DNA of 64,000 nucleotides from Agroathelia rolfsii (GCA_018343915.1 JABRWF010000003.1:4526001-4590000); one strand, 5' to 3'; shown: positions 34,194 through 47,800, counted from the stretch's first letter. Notes: generated by a model from the sequence alone, not told the origin. Made by a program: numbers and translations.

Positions 34194-35712
34194 ATGGCCA
34201 TAGACGGTCTCATCATACTCGACGATGCAGGGCGACCGATTGTTCAATCCGGATTCCGTTCTCATAACGCAGCTTACCCACTTCTGCACATCGACGCCTT
34301 CAACGCTGCGCCGCGTCCCGTTGATCCTGTTCTTGCATTGCCTCTGGATCCTCCGTCCGCATGCTGCCATGTTTCATACTCTGGGGGATTGCATTTCCTT
34401 GCACCTATCAGTGGACATGGTACAAGCTGTCATAGCTGTCTGTAATCAGTGTGAACCTCACCTCGTAATCTCACAGTCGATCCCCTTCTGGCTTTTGCTT
34501 TCATCCGTACATTTACCGAAATCCTACAAGAATATTTCGGCATGATCACTCCCGTAACTCTGCGGGACAATTTCGACGTAGTCTATCAGCTTTTGGAAGA
34601 GACGTTAGATTCGTCCGGACACCCGCTTACTACATCTCCCGGAACTTTGAAGGATATCGTGATTCCACCCTCTCTGTTCAACAAGATTCTCTCAAATATT
34701 GGTCCATCAGGCATGGGATCGGCAAATGGTTCAGGTGCATTTAACTCGCCCATACCATGGCGCAAGGCTGGTATCAAGCATAACAATAATGAGATCTACT
34801 TTGACATTGTTGAACGGCTTGAAGGGATAGTGAATAAGTGAGTACGTGCCTTCTTTTTCCTATTCAAAATCTTCTAGGAAGCCCCTCATCCCACGTAAAC
34901 AGACACGGATCTACACTGACAAGCAATGTCTGGGGACGTATCGAATCCAAGTCCAAGCTATCTGGAACGCCTGACATTCTATTGACTTTTGCCAATCCCA
35001 AAGTCATGATGGATTGTGCATTCCATCCTTGTGTCCGGTAAGTGTATTTCGATCTTGACTTGATATTGTACTCATAATAGCCGTAGTCTACAACGATTTG
35101 CTCGCGACCGCGCCTTCTCGTTTGTTCCGCCGGACGGCTCATTCACACTTGCAGACTATCGCCTGGCTCCGAACCCATCTCTTTCCGCCCCCACAACAAC
35201 GCCGATCCCGATGTCGCTTCGAGCAACACTAGACGCTCCCTCCGACAAAATCATAAACTTTTCCTTTAGCTTGACGTCTCGATCGCCCTCCAGCCAGCCC
35301 CTGGAGCACCTCTCCGCCGAGTTCGTCTTGGGTAATGAGGCTGGCGGAGTGTCAGCCACACTGAGTGGTGTGATTGCTGGCTCCAGCTGGACATTTGATG
35401 CCAAGAAACGTACACTTAGATGGGAGCTGCTGACCTTGCCATCTGGAGCTACAGCTACGATTAAGGGCACTTTCTCTGCGTTAGTGTCCTATTATTCCCT
35501 TTGAGCTAAATTATAGATTGTTTGATGTTTCCATTTGTAGACCCAACCCCCGTCCAGCAAGGGCGTTAATAGTAAACTTCTCCATTCCTACATATGCTTA
35601 TTCCGGGTTGCGAGTAGACCAAATGAAAATAGTTGGTGGTGAAGGAACGGGCTACAAGCCATACAAGGGCGTTCGCAGCCGTTCAGAAGGATCTGTTGAG
35701 TTCCGAATCTGA
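34194..35712 (+). CDS. apm3: AP-3 adaptor complex mu subunit
   Basis: Five exons: 34194-34419, 34477-34837, 34903-35037, 35087-35479 and 35541-35712; 428 residues, normal for mu3. The longin-type N-terminal domain (MAIDGLIILDDAGRPIVQSG; RTFTEILQEYFG; DNFDVVYQLLEETLDSSG) is followed by the linker IPWRKAGIKHNNNEIYFDIV and the mu-homology domain (HGSTLTSNVWGRIESKSKLS; FHPCVR; SFVPPDGSFTLADYRL; ending YKPYKGVRSRSEGSVEFRI). The exon 2/3 acceptor must be gtaaacag at 34902, because only this restores the continuous NKHGSTL sequence. AP-3 sorts cargo from Golgi/endosomes to the vacuole. It is convergent with the Snt1-like gene, 277 bp apart. Confidence 0.94.
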
Positions 35713-35989
35713 TGAGCACCTAATTTCGTTGCCGTATGGTATAGTCATGGAATACAAGCTGTATACGTATTGGAATGCAGCCAAGAAAAGGAAAGAGAAA
35801 CAGAAGAAAAATGGTAGTAGTAATAGTGCAAAAAAGAACTTTCCAAATTAAATAAATGTTCCATAAATGATGCCCACATTGTCCTATGCATGCTGCAGAC
35901 TCCAAGACTGTTACATTTAGAACCATAGTTTTGCCATCATACAAGAGCCAACCAAACACAACATTGCCGTCAGGGTCCCGACACCCCCA

Positions 35990-38900
35990 TCAGCTCGTCG
36001 GCTTGGCTTTCGCTTGTCCAGTCTCATGCTGGATCGTCAACTGTCCGTAATCGGGATCCAGACTTGGCGAACGCTTCGGAGCACCGTCAGCGACACTGCG
36101 GAATTCTTTCAAGTTGCTATTGAAAAAGTTCGACACCTGTATGGTAGTCTGTGAGAAAAATATACAATAGACGAAAAGTAGGGGAGTGAGCCGTGTTTGT
36201 GTTTTGAATGGACATAAGAAGGGTGATTTACCTTGTTCGGCATGGAAGCAGATATGCGCTTGAAATCATCACCATGCTGTGAAAGCAACTTGAGGAAAAA
36301 AACTAAAAAGAAATTAAAACCGGGACGAATAGGGGAGAGAGAAGATATTTGGTTGGTACATATTTTAAGAAGGACATCGGATTTACAACTTAAAAAGCTT
36401 TTATATTACCTTTGTCTTCTTCCGACCAAGGCACGTTTGCGGCGGCAGCCTTCTTGCGGATCGTCGCCTCTGTTTGGTCGATAAACCGAGTCTCTATCCC
36501 GCTGGGTGTTGTGGGTCCCATCGAAGCAGATGGAGCAGGTGTCGAGGCCGCAGTGGAGCCGTCAGGCGATGCTGCCCCTTCATCTTCGGCTGGTACTATG
36601 TAGGGGGTTTTGGGAGTAGGTTTTCTGCCCTTTCTAGCCCTTTTGATGATGGGTCGAGGGGCTGCCACTGTGGTGGTGGCGGTGACAACGGCAGCAGCAC
36701 TTGTGCTCTGGAATCGACATTAAGCATAAACATTACGGCATCATGAATAATTTTCAGAAGCAGAAATGCTTACGGCAACAGGAACTACACTGTCAACTTC
36801 CATTTCGACAGACGTGTTGGCAGTAAGCGTACGAGAAACAGGTGGTCTTTTTACCTTAGTCCTGCCATCGGGCTCAGGGGTGCTAGTGTCATCACGCGAT
36901 TGAGGAGCCGTCGCAGTCGCCGCTGCCGCTGCCCCCCGCCTTCGTCTTCGTGGCTCAGTAGCAACCGGCGTCGGCGCATGGGCAGGCGCTCGCCTCCGCC
37001 TCAATCCTACACCATACTGCGCGGAAACTTCGGCATCATGCTTGAGAATGTCCGCCAACAAACCACCTTGGGGTTTATCGACAACCTTTCTTCTTCCGCC
37101 CCTGCGCCTGGGGGCAAACTGCACAATTACCTTGCGAAAATCGATCATGCGCTTCTTATGTAGGTAATAAAATGCTACGCATTGGCGTGCAGTCTTGTGT
37201 GGTAAGCCCTCTGCAATGAGTCCAAACTGTTTCGGGTAGGCGGCATAGCGCTCCATGAACGCCAGCTTCTCTTGTTCCGTCCAGTCGTCGATACCCGTTT
37301 GCGGCTCGTAGATGCTGGGATCCGTGACGAGATTGTTAGTATCGTCGTAAACGTAATCCAACCTTCCATGGGTGACCGAAATCATATCGGGTATCTTTGC
37401 CAGATTGCGTTTAGCCAATATATTGGGATCCGTAGCCTCGCTGTGCTCCAGTCTCTTCAGCAGCCTCTCAAAGTCTAAATCGGATGCCACCGCATCCCCA
37501 AGGACGGCTGTCGATCGTGAGTACCGTGTAACTCTCCCACTACCGTTCGCAGCTGCAGCCGCAGCTGCCACGGCCGCCCCGGATTCATCGCTGGGATTTG
37601 CTACCGCCGTTTGGGCGGCAGCGTCCAGTTTGGCACAGTGCGCCTTCCACGCCTCGTTCAGAGTCTTATATTCCTCCATAAGCTGCTCCGCTTTAGCCTG
37701 CTTCTCCGTTTGGCGATCTTCGATGCGTTCCCTGAGGTGCCATCTAATCATGCCATGCACAGCTAACAGCTTCTCAGCTGGCGTCTTCGATGATGATGAT
37801 GCGTCTGCGGGGACCTTCGCTTCTTCATTTTCTTCTTCTTTTACCTTGATAGCCAAATCCCTGTTTTCCTCATACTTCTCCGAGGCCTGCATGAGGGCCA
37901 AGTTGGCAGCCAAAATCGGCTCTACACGTTCCTCGCGCGACTGACGATCGCACCGAGCTCGGTGCATGATGACGACACGAAGTGCTTCTGCCATAGACGT
38001 AGCTTGAGACAAGTCTATGGAAGAGGTCGGCGATGAAACATGCGTCGGCACTGGTTGTATAGAAGCGGCGACAGGAGGAGGAACGGTAGCATTGGCATCA
38101 GCATCAGCAGTAGTGGAGGTCGTCGGTGTCGGATCAACTGGTTTGCTCTTCTCAGACGTGGACACGGGCTTGGATGTAGACGCAGATGTAGACGTGGATG
38201 TGGATGTGGGCATATGTGCGGGTATGGGGGGAGGAGGAACAGCCGCTTTCTTTGGCTTATCCTGATCAACGACAGTGGTGTTGTCGGTTGGTGGAGGTGC
38301 GGTACTCTGTTGCTGTTCCTGTTGCTGTTGTGGAGGTGGAGGCTGCTGTTGCTGCCGTAGTTCTTGCTCGCCTCCAGACTGACCAGGAGCAGATGCTACT
38401 GAGCTAACGGAGGCCTGCTTGGCTGTTACTGGAGGAGGTACAATGCTTTCCTTTCGAACAGCAGTTGGTGGTGGCGCGTTGTCAGCAGGCCGAGCTACCT
38501 GTACAGAAGGTGCGGGTGGGGGCTCGAATGACACCGTAGGTGCTGGTATAGGTTTAGGCTCAGTTTTGGCAGACGGTATGCCTTCGGTAGCAGACGTAAC
38601 ACCAGCACCAGCGCCAGTCCCAGTACTACTAGCACTAGTAGGAGCAGTTGTTGTAGCGGCTTTAGGCGGTCCAGTGGCCACAGCAGGAGTGGTAGATGAT
38701 GAAACGGTGGTGACGAGATTAGGTTTAAGTTCAATAGGCGAATTTACTATTTTAAAAAAATATTGTCAATAGACAACTTCAAAAGTTAATTTTGAATAAG
38801 CAAAATACTAACAGGGACGATTTGATATGATACTGCTAACGGCTTCTGTCTTTGCAGTGGTATCTAGAGAAGCATTCAACCCAGAAGAGCCTTCTCGCGT

Positions 38901-40523
38901 TATGGGAGACGGCTTGGTTGAAGCTGAGGAATCTCTAACGATGTTGACGTTGGTATTAATCGAAGAGACACCATTACCCAAGGGCGTAGCAGTTGGTACT
39001 CTAGGTACAGGAGTATCAGGAGCCTTTTTTGAAGCCTGCGGCGTCGTTGCCAAAGGAGGAGCACCAGGGAGAGCGACAGCAGGTTTGGAAGGCAAAGTAG
39101 ACTGCAAAGCGCCAGCATTAGGTCGAGTAACTCCAGAGTTATTAGTCCCAGCTGACAAGGATGCAGCAGGTATGTTTAAGCCATTCTGATTATTCTGAGG
39201 ATTTGGTCGTAAGAGGGTGGTGGTAAGGGTAGTAATAATCTTTGGAGTGGTTACTACAACATTAGAAGGAGGGTGTATTGTAGACGCTGGAGAACTCCGT
39301 TGTCTGACGGAAATGGAAGGTGAGGAAGACAGTTGGGGCTTGGAAGGCAGAGCATGAACAGCTGGAGACTCAGAGACACGACGACCAGATTGAGACATAG
39401 ACGAGACACTATGCGGGGAGGATGATTTGTGCTTCTTCCTTGGAGGCTCATCAAGAGCAAATGAAGAACGCCGTCTTTCCTCTGGCACTACACCAGATGG
39501 CCCCGGTCGATAGTGATCGCCAGACGGCCAGGAATCACGGTGAGCAGCGGCAGGTACGGACAAGTCAGCTAAAATAAAAGAATCGTTTTTTGTTTTTGAG
39601 TGGCCGTCGAATTTTTGAATGTGAAAGAAAAAGAGAGAAAGAGAAAGAACCTTCTCGTCCATATTTTGGAGACCAATGGTTAGTGTCGGCATATGCAGGT
39701 CGGTAGCTATCTGATCCTGCAGACAAACCATTTCGGGGTTCGTTGTACATTGGTCTGTAATTATCCCCCCTTGATGGAAAGTCGTTATGATGAGAATAAG
39801 AAGCAGTGCGCGGAGACCAATAATCGTGCCTGTCTCCGCGATATCTATCATTCGCCTCCCAACGGGATCCAGGTCCACGGTCGGTTCCATGCGAGCTCCT
39901 TGTTGGTGTATGACAGTTAGCATATTTTGTGGATGATGAGTTGATATTACTAACTAAACAAACTTACCCATCTTCACCATGAGTCTGCTTCCACGCCGTA
40001 GAAGGTTCAAACATTCTATCAGTATTAACATTCCTCTTTTCGGGTCGTCTACGATCAGACCAGCTTCCATTGCTACTACTCCCACCAGTACCACCGCCAG
40101 AACTAGCACCACCAGCAGAGTATGGTGCGGATGACGACCATGGGTCAGAATCCCATTCGTTTCCATTCTCTTGCGCAGGCGGGACATAGTAATCATCGTA
40201 GAAAGGGACGTCACCACGGTAAGAGTCATATCCTGGCTCAGAATATGCTGGACGGTAGCTGTCGTATCCTGGTGTAGAGGGTGCGTCGTGTGCGTATTCA
40301 TCAGGGTATCTTCGTGCTGGGGAGGATAAACGCGGGCGATAACTTGATGGCGAATCCTAAAGGATCCAAATGGTAAATATGGAGTTATATATGCACAGAT
40401 ATTTGTAGCGGTAATTATGCTAACATGAAGGCCGAGATGCGCTCCAGAATTGCGCCGTGGTTCTGATCGAGGAGCGAAGAGAGGAGCGGAAAGGTCATCA
40501 TGTTTCGAGGGCGTGTGCGCCAT
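35990..40523 (-). CDS. snt1: Snt1/NCoR-like corepressor with two SANT domains
   Basis: Eight minus-strand exons: 40523-40425, 40356-39968, 39898-39651, 39568-38813, 38746-36774, 36707-36410, 36302-36232 and 36148-35990; about 1,330 residues. The N-terminal half is low-complexity: Tyr/Ser/Asp-rich, then Pro/Gln/Thr-rich. A coiled segment with Glu/Lys precedes the first SANT domain (about residues 985-1040: DDWTEQEKLAFMERYAAYP, then KQFGLIAEGLPHKTARQCV and FYYLHKKR). A second SANT lies at about 1248-1300 (VPWSEEDKVFFLKLL, SQHGDDFKRISASMPNKT, QVSNFFNSN). The paired SANT layout with the preceding DYVYDDTNNLVTDP segment matches NCoR/SMRT and yeast Snt1, a scaffold of the Set3 histone-deacetylase complex that acts in the nucleus. 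In exon 3 the correct frame is the one giving YWSPRTASYSHHNDF, not the longer open one. Confidence 0.9.
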
Positions 40524-40973
40524 TTTTCTCAGGACTCGAGGATTACTAAGTAGATTAAAGTCGTCGGAAGAGGTTTAGAAATGGTATAGTAGACTATTTT
40601 TTTGTATATTTACCGACCTAGAAAAAAGAAAAGAGTCCCAGAAAAGCGAAGTAAATGGGGGGGAGCAGCTCGTGGTCGTTTGGGTTTGCACGAGAGAAAG
40701 CCACAGTTGCCGTTTACGGTCGAGTTGCCACAGCGCGCCTACGCATTTCCGACGTCAGCCACAGCTACCTCCGGTTCAACACTCCTGGTATGTTGATTAT
40801 GTATTATATCTTATATTTTGTCCTCATCGCAAGGCAGAAACAAACATTCGAGAATAGAACGGGGTTCATTATTATGATCGTTTAAATGGAAACTATGTAC
40901 GATAGCATGAAGATAACAAAATGTCCGCAACTCAACCACCAACCACTCTATCGATCTCCTCCCACCACATCTA
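40524..40973. other. Intergenic: Snt1-like promoter
   Basis: 450 bp between the stop of the mitochondrial ribosomal gene and the start of the Snt1-like gene, both on the minus strand. No gene or clear motif was seen. Confidence 0.4.
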
Positions 40974-42156
40974 TTACATCGTGGTCCTGTTAGCGACCCA
41001 TTTTTCGAACAGCGTGCTGACCTTGTGCCAGTCAAGCACCTTCCAGAAGTCCTTCAAGTACTGTTCTTTACCCCACACACCCCTGTGCGACACCCACGCG
41101 TGCTCATGAACACTGACGCAGAAGAGCGGGTAGACCATGTCTCCCACGCGACCTTTGTTCAAGTCGAAGCCCAGGCGGGGCAGGGGATGTCTTCCGGCAT
41201 CACCGAGCGAGGAAGGTGCCGAGGTTAGACCACCCACGTTATCATAGCCCAGTCTATGCGACGTGTGCATACTGCGAGACTGCGTCGGAGGCTGGAACGT
41301 CGAGCTGGTGGACGAAGAGCCAGAGACGGGGGAGGTGGGAGAGAACGCAGAGCCCAGAGGCGCAGTGGGAGAAGCAGTGCGGCTAGCAGACTCTTCGGAC
41401 TCGCGGATGAGAGAAGGAATAGCTTCGGAGGCAACGAGTATGCCCTGGCCACCATACCACATTTGTCTCCTACCAGCGACAAGCATAGTGCCCGCACCAA
41501 AGGTAGGGACGACGGCCAAGTGTCCGAATTTGTCTGTCACGAGCCATACCCATCCCGAGGAAGACATGCCGAGTGCAGCGGCAGAGAATGTCTGCTTCAA
41601 GTTCTCGATGGAGCCGAACTCATTAACAATGTATGACTTCAAGTGAGAGCTTAGAGACTGTTCATGAGTCTCGTGTTCTGTCGAAGGAGGTTTCTAATAA
41701 CGACCGAAAAGTTGAATGAAGCGCAAAGCGGGACAAATAACGAGAGGCAACAACGTACAAGGCTGTCTAGGAAGAAGCTGTTGTTCAATGCTTGACTAGC
41801 ATAGTTAAATGCTAATATTCTGCTACGGTCGCCTGCAAGACCAACGACCGTCTGTGCTACTGTCTGACCCTCCTGTTCCGTGTCTTTACACGAATAAGCG
41901 ATACAACTCCGGAGAGTACGAGTGGGTACACACCCTTGACTTCATCCGATAGCCTCTGCAAGAGACCCTGCTGCCAGTCAACAGCGACTGTCTTGAGCGC
42001 ATTCGGAGGCAGGAAATCGCCCAAGCCGCCTTCAATTGGGTATTCTAGCGCGCGCAAATTATGGGCATGCCTGGCCTGCACGCGCGCGACGGTAAATGCG
42101 CGAACAGCCTGGCGAGAGGTCGTGGCGAGACGGTATGCAAGACGTGAGCTGCTCAT
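40974..42156 (-). CDS. Mitochondrial small-subunit ribosomal protein mS42/mS43 (Rsm26/Mrp1), Fe/Mn-SOD fold
   Basis: Three minus-strand exons: 42156-41934, 41856-41759 and 41693-40974; 346 residues. The N-terminus is rich in Arg, Ser and Ala with few acids (SRLAYRLATTSRQAVRAFT), a mitochondrial presequence. The rest follows the Fe/Mn superoxide dismutase fold: LNNSFFLDSL, FGSIENLKQTFSAAALGM, GSSGWVWLVTD-like block and, at the end, EHAWVSHRGVWGKEQYLKDF. The metal ligands of true SODs are not preserved as a set, and a long Ser/Thr/Pro insertion sits in the middle, as in the ribosomal paralogues Rsm26 and Mrp1. I cannot decide between the two paralogues. It is divergent from Ost2 over 250 bp. 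Confidence 0.88.
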
Positions 42157-42406
42157 GAGACCGAAATTTTGGAAAGGACGAGCAAGTATTAGGGTTGCGG
42201 CAAAATATCCAGCAAAGGGCGCGCGCTTGTTACCTGTATCATTCCCTTAGCCGGGCTAAGCCGATGTTCTACCTAAAAAGGAAAAGTCAGGCGGGTTAAA
42301 CTTGGCTAAGAGGCCAGCTAAGCCACGTTGACCGTCATTCACTTGCAAGTGTAGGTACATAGCAATCTAATACCCCTACATACACTCGACGCACATTCTC
42401 TCATTC

Positions 42407-42952
42407 ATGGCTGGCACCAAGACCGCTCCCTCAAAACCACCCACTGTCACAGCGGCATCAAAGACTGGTGCTCCCAGCGCGTCTGCCGTCTCCAGTGCTC
42501 TCGAATCGCTATGGAAGGCGTACAATGACAACACAGCGAGTCGGCTCAAGTTCATTGACGCTTTCTTGGTCTTCATTATGCTCTCGGGCATTATCCAATT
42601 TGTTTACTGTGTCCTGATAACGAACTACCCCTTCAATGCATTCCTTGCTGGGTACGAAATATGTGCCCCTACTTCGTTGATTTGTTTCCTCACGGCTTTC
42701 ACTTGTTGCGCATACAGTTTCTCCAGCTCAGTAGGACAATTCGTCCTGACAGCCTCATTACGTTCCCAAGTGAACCCTGAAAACCGGGAAGAGTTCAAGG
42801 ATGTGTCACCCGAACGGTATGCATCTCACCACACCCTCCTGGTGCTGCGGAACAGTTGAAGCTCACTCATAAATAATCACTACAGGGCCTTTGCTGACTT
42901 CGCGCTCGGTTCTATCGTTTTGCATTTCTTCGTCTTCAACTTTTTGGGTTGA
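42407..42952 (+). CDS. ost2: Ost2/DAD1 subunit of oligosaccharyltransferase
   Basis: Three exons: 42407-42651, 42718-42816 and 42886-42952; 136 residues. A short Ala/Ser/Thr-rich N-terminus precedes ALESLWKAYNDNTASRLKFI and three hydrophobic segments: DAFLVFIMLSGIIQFVYCVL, FSSSVGQFVLTASLR and FADFALGSIVLHFFVFNFLG. The end FNFLG is the family signature. It is a small membrane subunit of the ER oligosaccharyltransferase that transfers the N-glycan to Asn-X-Ser/Thr. All family landmarks are present; splice phases are consistent. Confidence 0.97.
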
Positions 42953-44871
42953 GGAAAATTCATCATGATATTGCTGCTGCTGTTATCTTTGCTGCGGATT
43001 CCATACCCCCCCCCCCACAAAAATAATGCAATTATATGTATTTGAGGAAGAAATAATGATCGTCTGAGCTGAGAGAATGCAAAAAAAAGCGTAAGGGCAT
43101 AAATACAGTGTGCGGTGGTAGTAGTAGGTGGGTCATTGCTGGAGCGTATATCAAAGTGAACGGACTTGGGGAAGATTTGATTGAGGGAAATGCGATGTGC
43201 GACCGTTTAACGTCTATCGTTTGCGTTCGAAAGATGGAGACCTCTGTATGATATGTTGTTAGCGACCATGTCTATAACGAGTGTAACTAGGTTACACACC
43301 CCGAATACGACGACAGCAAAGTCGAAAGCATATTCCCCTGACGATTGGTACTTGGGTAAGTGGGTAGAAACGAGATTTGGTAAGTAATGAAATATATACC
43401 GAATTCAAGATAGGTATGCATTAATTCTGAAAACAATTTGGTTGAAAAAAGTATCAGTGGAAACCGCCGGGAAATTCTTACGACGTAGGTCCTTATTGGG
43501 TATTTGCGAGAGCATAGGTCTGTGCGCATGCCGATACATTACTCAGAAGGTGTGCTACGGTAGCACACGAGCGGAAATCTCTCACGTCAGCCCGGTATTG
43601 CGCTTGATTCCAGCAAGGAAGGCACTTATAAGCAGGGCGTCAAAGCCCCAATGAAAGAGTTTGCCAAACATATAGAGTGGTGTAGTTGATGTATTCGAAA
43701 GGAGGTGATGAACGAGTGTAAAGTCAGTGTGCCGATGGGCTTGTTCTCAAAGAGAGAGCCGAAGTGGCTGACGGTGGCATTACTCAATACACTTAATTTA
43801 CTGCTCAATAAAGCACACGCTCATTTGTCTTTTTTTTTTTTTTTCGATCCGATATTTTTTAATTATTCAGAGTATGTACACTTGTCCAACGTTCAAGCCC
43901 ATTTGTTGTTATTTCTACGTGCATGATATCCCATGACTATGGTCTAATATCGTACTCAAGCGTCTAAAAAGAACTGGCGCAGTCTGTTAAGAAAAAAACC
44001 ATACGAGATTAGTGTGATTTCCTCTCCACTAAGAAGCGGCACATTCAACGTGGCCATCAGTCATTTCATGGGACTTGTGTGGGGTTGTACGCGAATCTTC
44101 GGAGTGATACAGATATTATTTCGGGAAGCGCCATTGAGATACGGTAGCTGTGAGACGATGCACATGGGAACATGCCATTCTTGGGCTAAGGATGTATTCC
44201 GGATTATCTGATGGCGATTTGAGGCAGGGTAAATGGGAGTGACAGGTAATATAGCGTAAGACCAAGTACAAGAGAGACGATCACGGGAGAGACAGGCTGC
44301 GGATAGTCGACCAGTGAAAGGGTGCGAAACAAAAGATGGGGATACGTGGGCGGGACGATGGATAGATCAGAAGCTGACAGTGGGTTGGTGATGCTCATCA
44401 TGCGGCATCCCGGGCAGCCGCCCTGTCCATTTTCTAGAGCACAACACCAGCAGTTGGGTGGTATTTTATTATACAGCTAGCTGCACAGCGAGAATACATA
44501 TCTATGGGATCATCAGGAACCGAAATTGCAGAGAAGAAAGAAGGAAGGATATGAACAGGACAGGGATGGTGAGTGTTGTATAAAATAAAATAATGATATT
44601 ATAGTAAGTCATATGGAAAAATGATATCGGGTTCAAAGTCCGCGTCGAAGAGGGACTTGTTCTTGGTTCATAGCCCTGGGTTCGCCTGCTGCTGCCACCA
44701 TCCTCTCTCCCTCTTTCCCTCTCGTCTGTCCCACCGTCTGTCGGTCCCCTTCCTCTCTTTTCCAACCCAATCCCCCCCACGCAGCCCTGTCACCCAGTGG
44801 TACACATTCTTTCTGCCCACCAAAGCCCATCCTCACCTAGTCACACACACTCACCAACTATATCATCTCCA
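42953..44871. other. Long intergenic region
   Basis: 1.9 kb with no supported gene. It has a C tract at about 43006-43016 and a T tract near 43831. A minus-strand 65-codon frame at 44401-44204 has a hydrophobic stretch (VIVSLVLGLTLYYLSL) but nothing else to support it. The right end is pyrimidine-rich (44680-44870), a usual basidiomycete core-promoter feature for the next gene. Confidence 0.45.
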
Positions 44872-47800
44872 ATGGACCGCTCTTTCGATGTCACAGACGA
44901 ACTCAGAGACGAACAAGAGGCAGTCAAGGCTAAGCTTAGAGTACTTCGCCCACCGCCTACCTTATATCGTGTTCAGTTCTTGCTGATCGCCGATCTTTTT
45001 CTAGTTTGACTCTTTCAAGCTAGGCGCTGGTCTTCCGCCCTCGGGAAGGCCTCTCAGCCTTACCATGCCTAATCCCAACCCTAAATTCAAACACGCCCGT
45101 TCTCACTCACGCACAGCTTCTCAATCTTCTGCTTCACCTCTCCATATTCAGTCTCAGTCTCTTTCTATGAACGATATGACTTCTTCTTTCGCTTCTTCTT
45201 CTGCTACTCTTCTTCCTTCCGCTGCAAACACGAAACGCCAGTCGCACCACCGTCGCAGGTCCTCGGTTTCTACCCGCCGCGAGTCTGCTGAAATGATGGG
45301 CGTCACCTTACCCGAGCTCCCTTCATCAGTCTCCGAGGACAGCCTTTTGTTCAACGATAAGGACTCTATCCGCCGCCATGCTTTGTGGGCGCTGGAAGGC
45401 AAAGCTGATATGGGCTTTACCAAGGTCGAAATCCCTGAATTCGACAGCCCTAGCCTTGAGAAGAAACTTGATTTCCGTGAGCTGAATATTCTAGTGCCAA
45501 TATATGGTACTTTTCTCATTTTCTCGATTTTTATTTTTACTATTATAAATATAGTTTCTAAGCCAGTTTTCGGTGCTGGCACTGGAGGCTTTGGCTCCAT
45601 GAACGGAATATTAAACAAGCGCGACTCTTTTGGTAAACATCAGCATCTCATCTCATCTTCCAAAGATGTCCTTGGAACCCTTATCGAGGAAGAGGAAGAG
45701 GACGAGAACGATGACAACAACAGCGGCAACAGCTTTTCTGCATCCGAAACCAGCACAGAGCCTGTCGAGTCTCCCAAGGTTGACACTACCACTGTAATGG
45801 CTACTCCCAAACCTGTTGTCCCTGTCCCTCAGGCACGACCCCGACCTGCGAGCTTAAATTTGCGTCCGCTGTCACTCACGGCAGACGCACTCATTACGGC
45901 GCCCACCGGCTTGCCCACGCCAACTTTGACTCCAGGATCTCGCTCTGGCCTGAAAAGTTTGACGCTGGCATCCTCTACGCAATCTGGTACATCGCAATCC
46001 GCTACGGCCACCGTAAATAAACGCCAGTCGGTTACCTCTCCTCTTGCTTTCGGCAGCGTGCAGTCCACCACACAAGCTCCCTCGACCTCTTGCGAGGTAG
46101 CACCACAGCCGAAGCGTCGCAGCAGCATTTCTTACAAACGTTCGAGCGAAGGCAACTCCGCTCTCTTTGGTCTTCCCACGCCGGAAATGACACCCGTTTC
46201 GGACCGTCATCGTTCGCTGAGCAGCTCAGACGATGACTTTCAAGCCTACAGACCCCTGTCCACGAGCGAGCAGCACTTTCTTTTCAAGCAGCATCAGACC
46301 CTTATTCAGCGTATCACAGATCTTGAACGTGCTCTGTCCCTCCAATCACGAGCGCGCTCGCGGCCGGCTTCCCTGATGTCTGATGACACTTCCTCTTCCT
46401 CCAGCGTAGCCTCGTCAGAACCTACAGACGAGATGCTGCAGCTGGTTGCCGATCTCAAGGCAGAGCGCGATGAACTCAAGCGCGATGCCGATGGTTGGCG
46501 GACCCGTGTCGCTGATCTCGAGAAGCAGTTGGGTGTCCTTGCCGGCCGCATTGACATCGAAAGACGGGAAGCTTGGATCGCTCGCTCTCGTCTTGGCCTT
46601 CTCGAAGTCGAAAAGTCGGCGCTGGAGCGTACTCTTGACGAGAAGCTCGTTTTGGCCCGCCAGGCTGCCCAAGAGCGTGATGCGCTCAAGTTGCAAAACG
46701 AGCGCATGAACTCGGAGCTCGTCGAGCTGCGTCTCAGGGCTCAGAGAGGCGATAAACTCCAGGAGGAGGTCAGTCGACTTGATAGCATGTTGCGTGCTCA
46801 ACAAGATGAGCGTGATATGCTGTTAAAGCGTGTCACTGCTTTGGAAGCTGCACAATCTACGTCATCTGGTGTGTTCGATCTATATGTTATACCTTGCCCT
46901 CCAGGGCTAACAATTGCTCCTGTGATAGAATTGACACCCAGTTGGGGCATTGGCAATACCGGCATCTCTATCATGGTTACTAGTGAAGATGAAGATGATG
47001 ATAACGGCCTGACTGGGTACGAAGACGAAGACGAGGACGACGATGTTCTTGATAGTCCTACTTTCTTGTGGGCATCCGGAGAGGAATTGGATGCTACCGA
47101 CATCACTATCACCTCTGCCACCAAGATGAACCATGTCCGCCACACGACCCTTTCCAGGACTTGGACCTTCCCTCGCGGCCCTCATGTTTCCCATGCTGCG
47201 GCTCCTGCAGCGGATGAGGCTGACCGGTTCTTTGGATGCCTTGATGATGCGGTGGATGTGCCTGTGCCAACCGCTCCCGTCGTTCCCGACAGCAATCCCT
47301 TCGCTGTTGGGTATAAGTTCGGCTCCAGATGTGATGATGCTGTCGACACTGATGACATGCCCCCTTTCCTCATTCCATCCAATGTTGGCGAGGAAGTCGA
47401 GAGCGATGCCGAATCGTGTCTGCCCACCACCCCTCGAACTTTGGAGGCTGTCCTTGAAGAGGAAGAGGAACAAGAGGAACTTGAGAAGGGTTCTGTCAAA
47501 AGCAAACAGCCTTATGATGATGACGAGTTTAATGGCGAAGAGGTCGAGGGGGGCATCAAATTTGTCTTTTCAGCTCCTGCCCCGAGGTCAGATGATGATG
47601 CGGCCCTCACTTCAACAGCTCCTCTTTGGGACTCTTCTTTTGAGAGTGACGATCATATAGATGAGTTCGACGAGTCGTTCGGTCATAATGATTCCCCAGT
47701 GCCGTCTCAGGCCGTCGAGACTGGCTTAATCTCACCTCCACAATCGGACGCTGGCAATTCACATTCACCACTCTTCCCTCGTGTCGCTTCTCCATCGTCC

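Noticed and set aside
36412..38772. Long plus-strand frames opposite the Snt1-like gene
   Set aside because: They are antisense shadows of low-complexity Ser/Pro/Thr/Ala codons; the minus strand carries the SANT motifs and consistent splice phases.
38808..39923. Longer open frame through exon 3 of the Snt1-like gene (TIIGLRALLLILIITT)
   Set aside because: The neighbouring frame gives the Tyr/Ser/Asp-rich style of the flanking exons and joins in phase at both ends; the hydrophobic reading is an out-of-frame artefact.
44204..44401. 65-codon minus-strand frame with a hydrophobic stretch
   Set aside because: No homology recognised, no splice or promoter context; kept only as a note in the intergenic entry.
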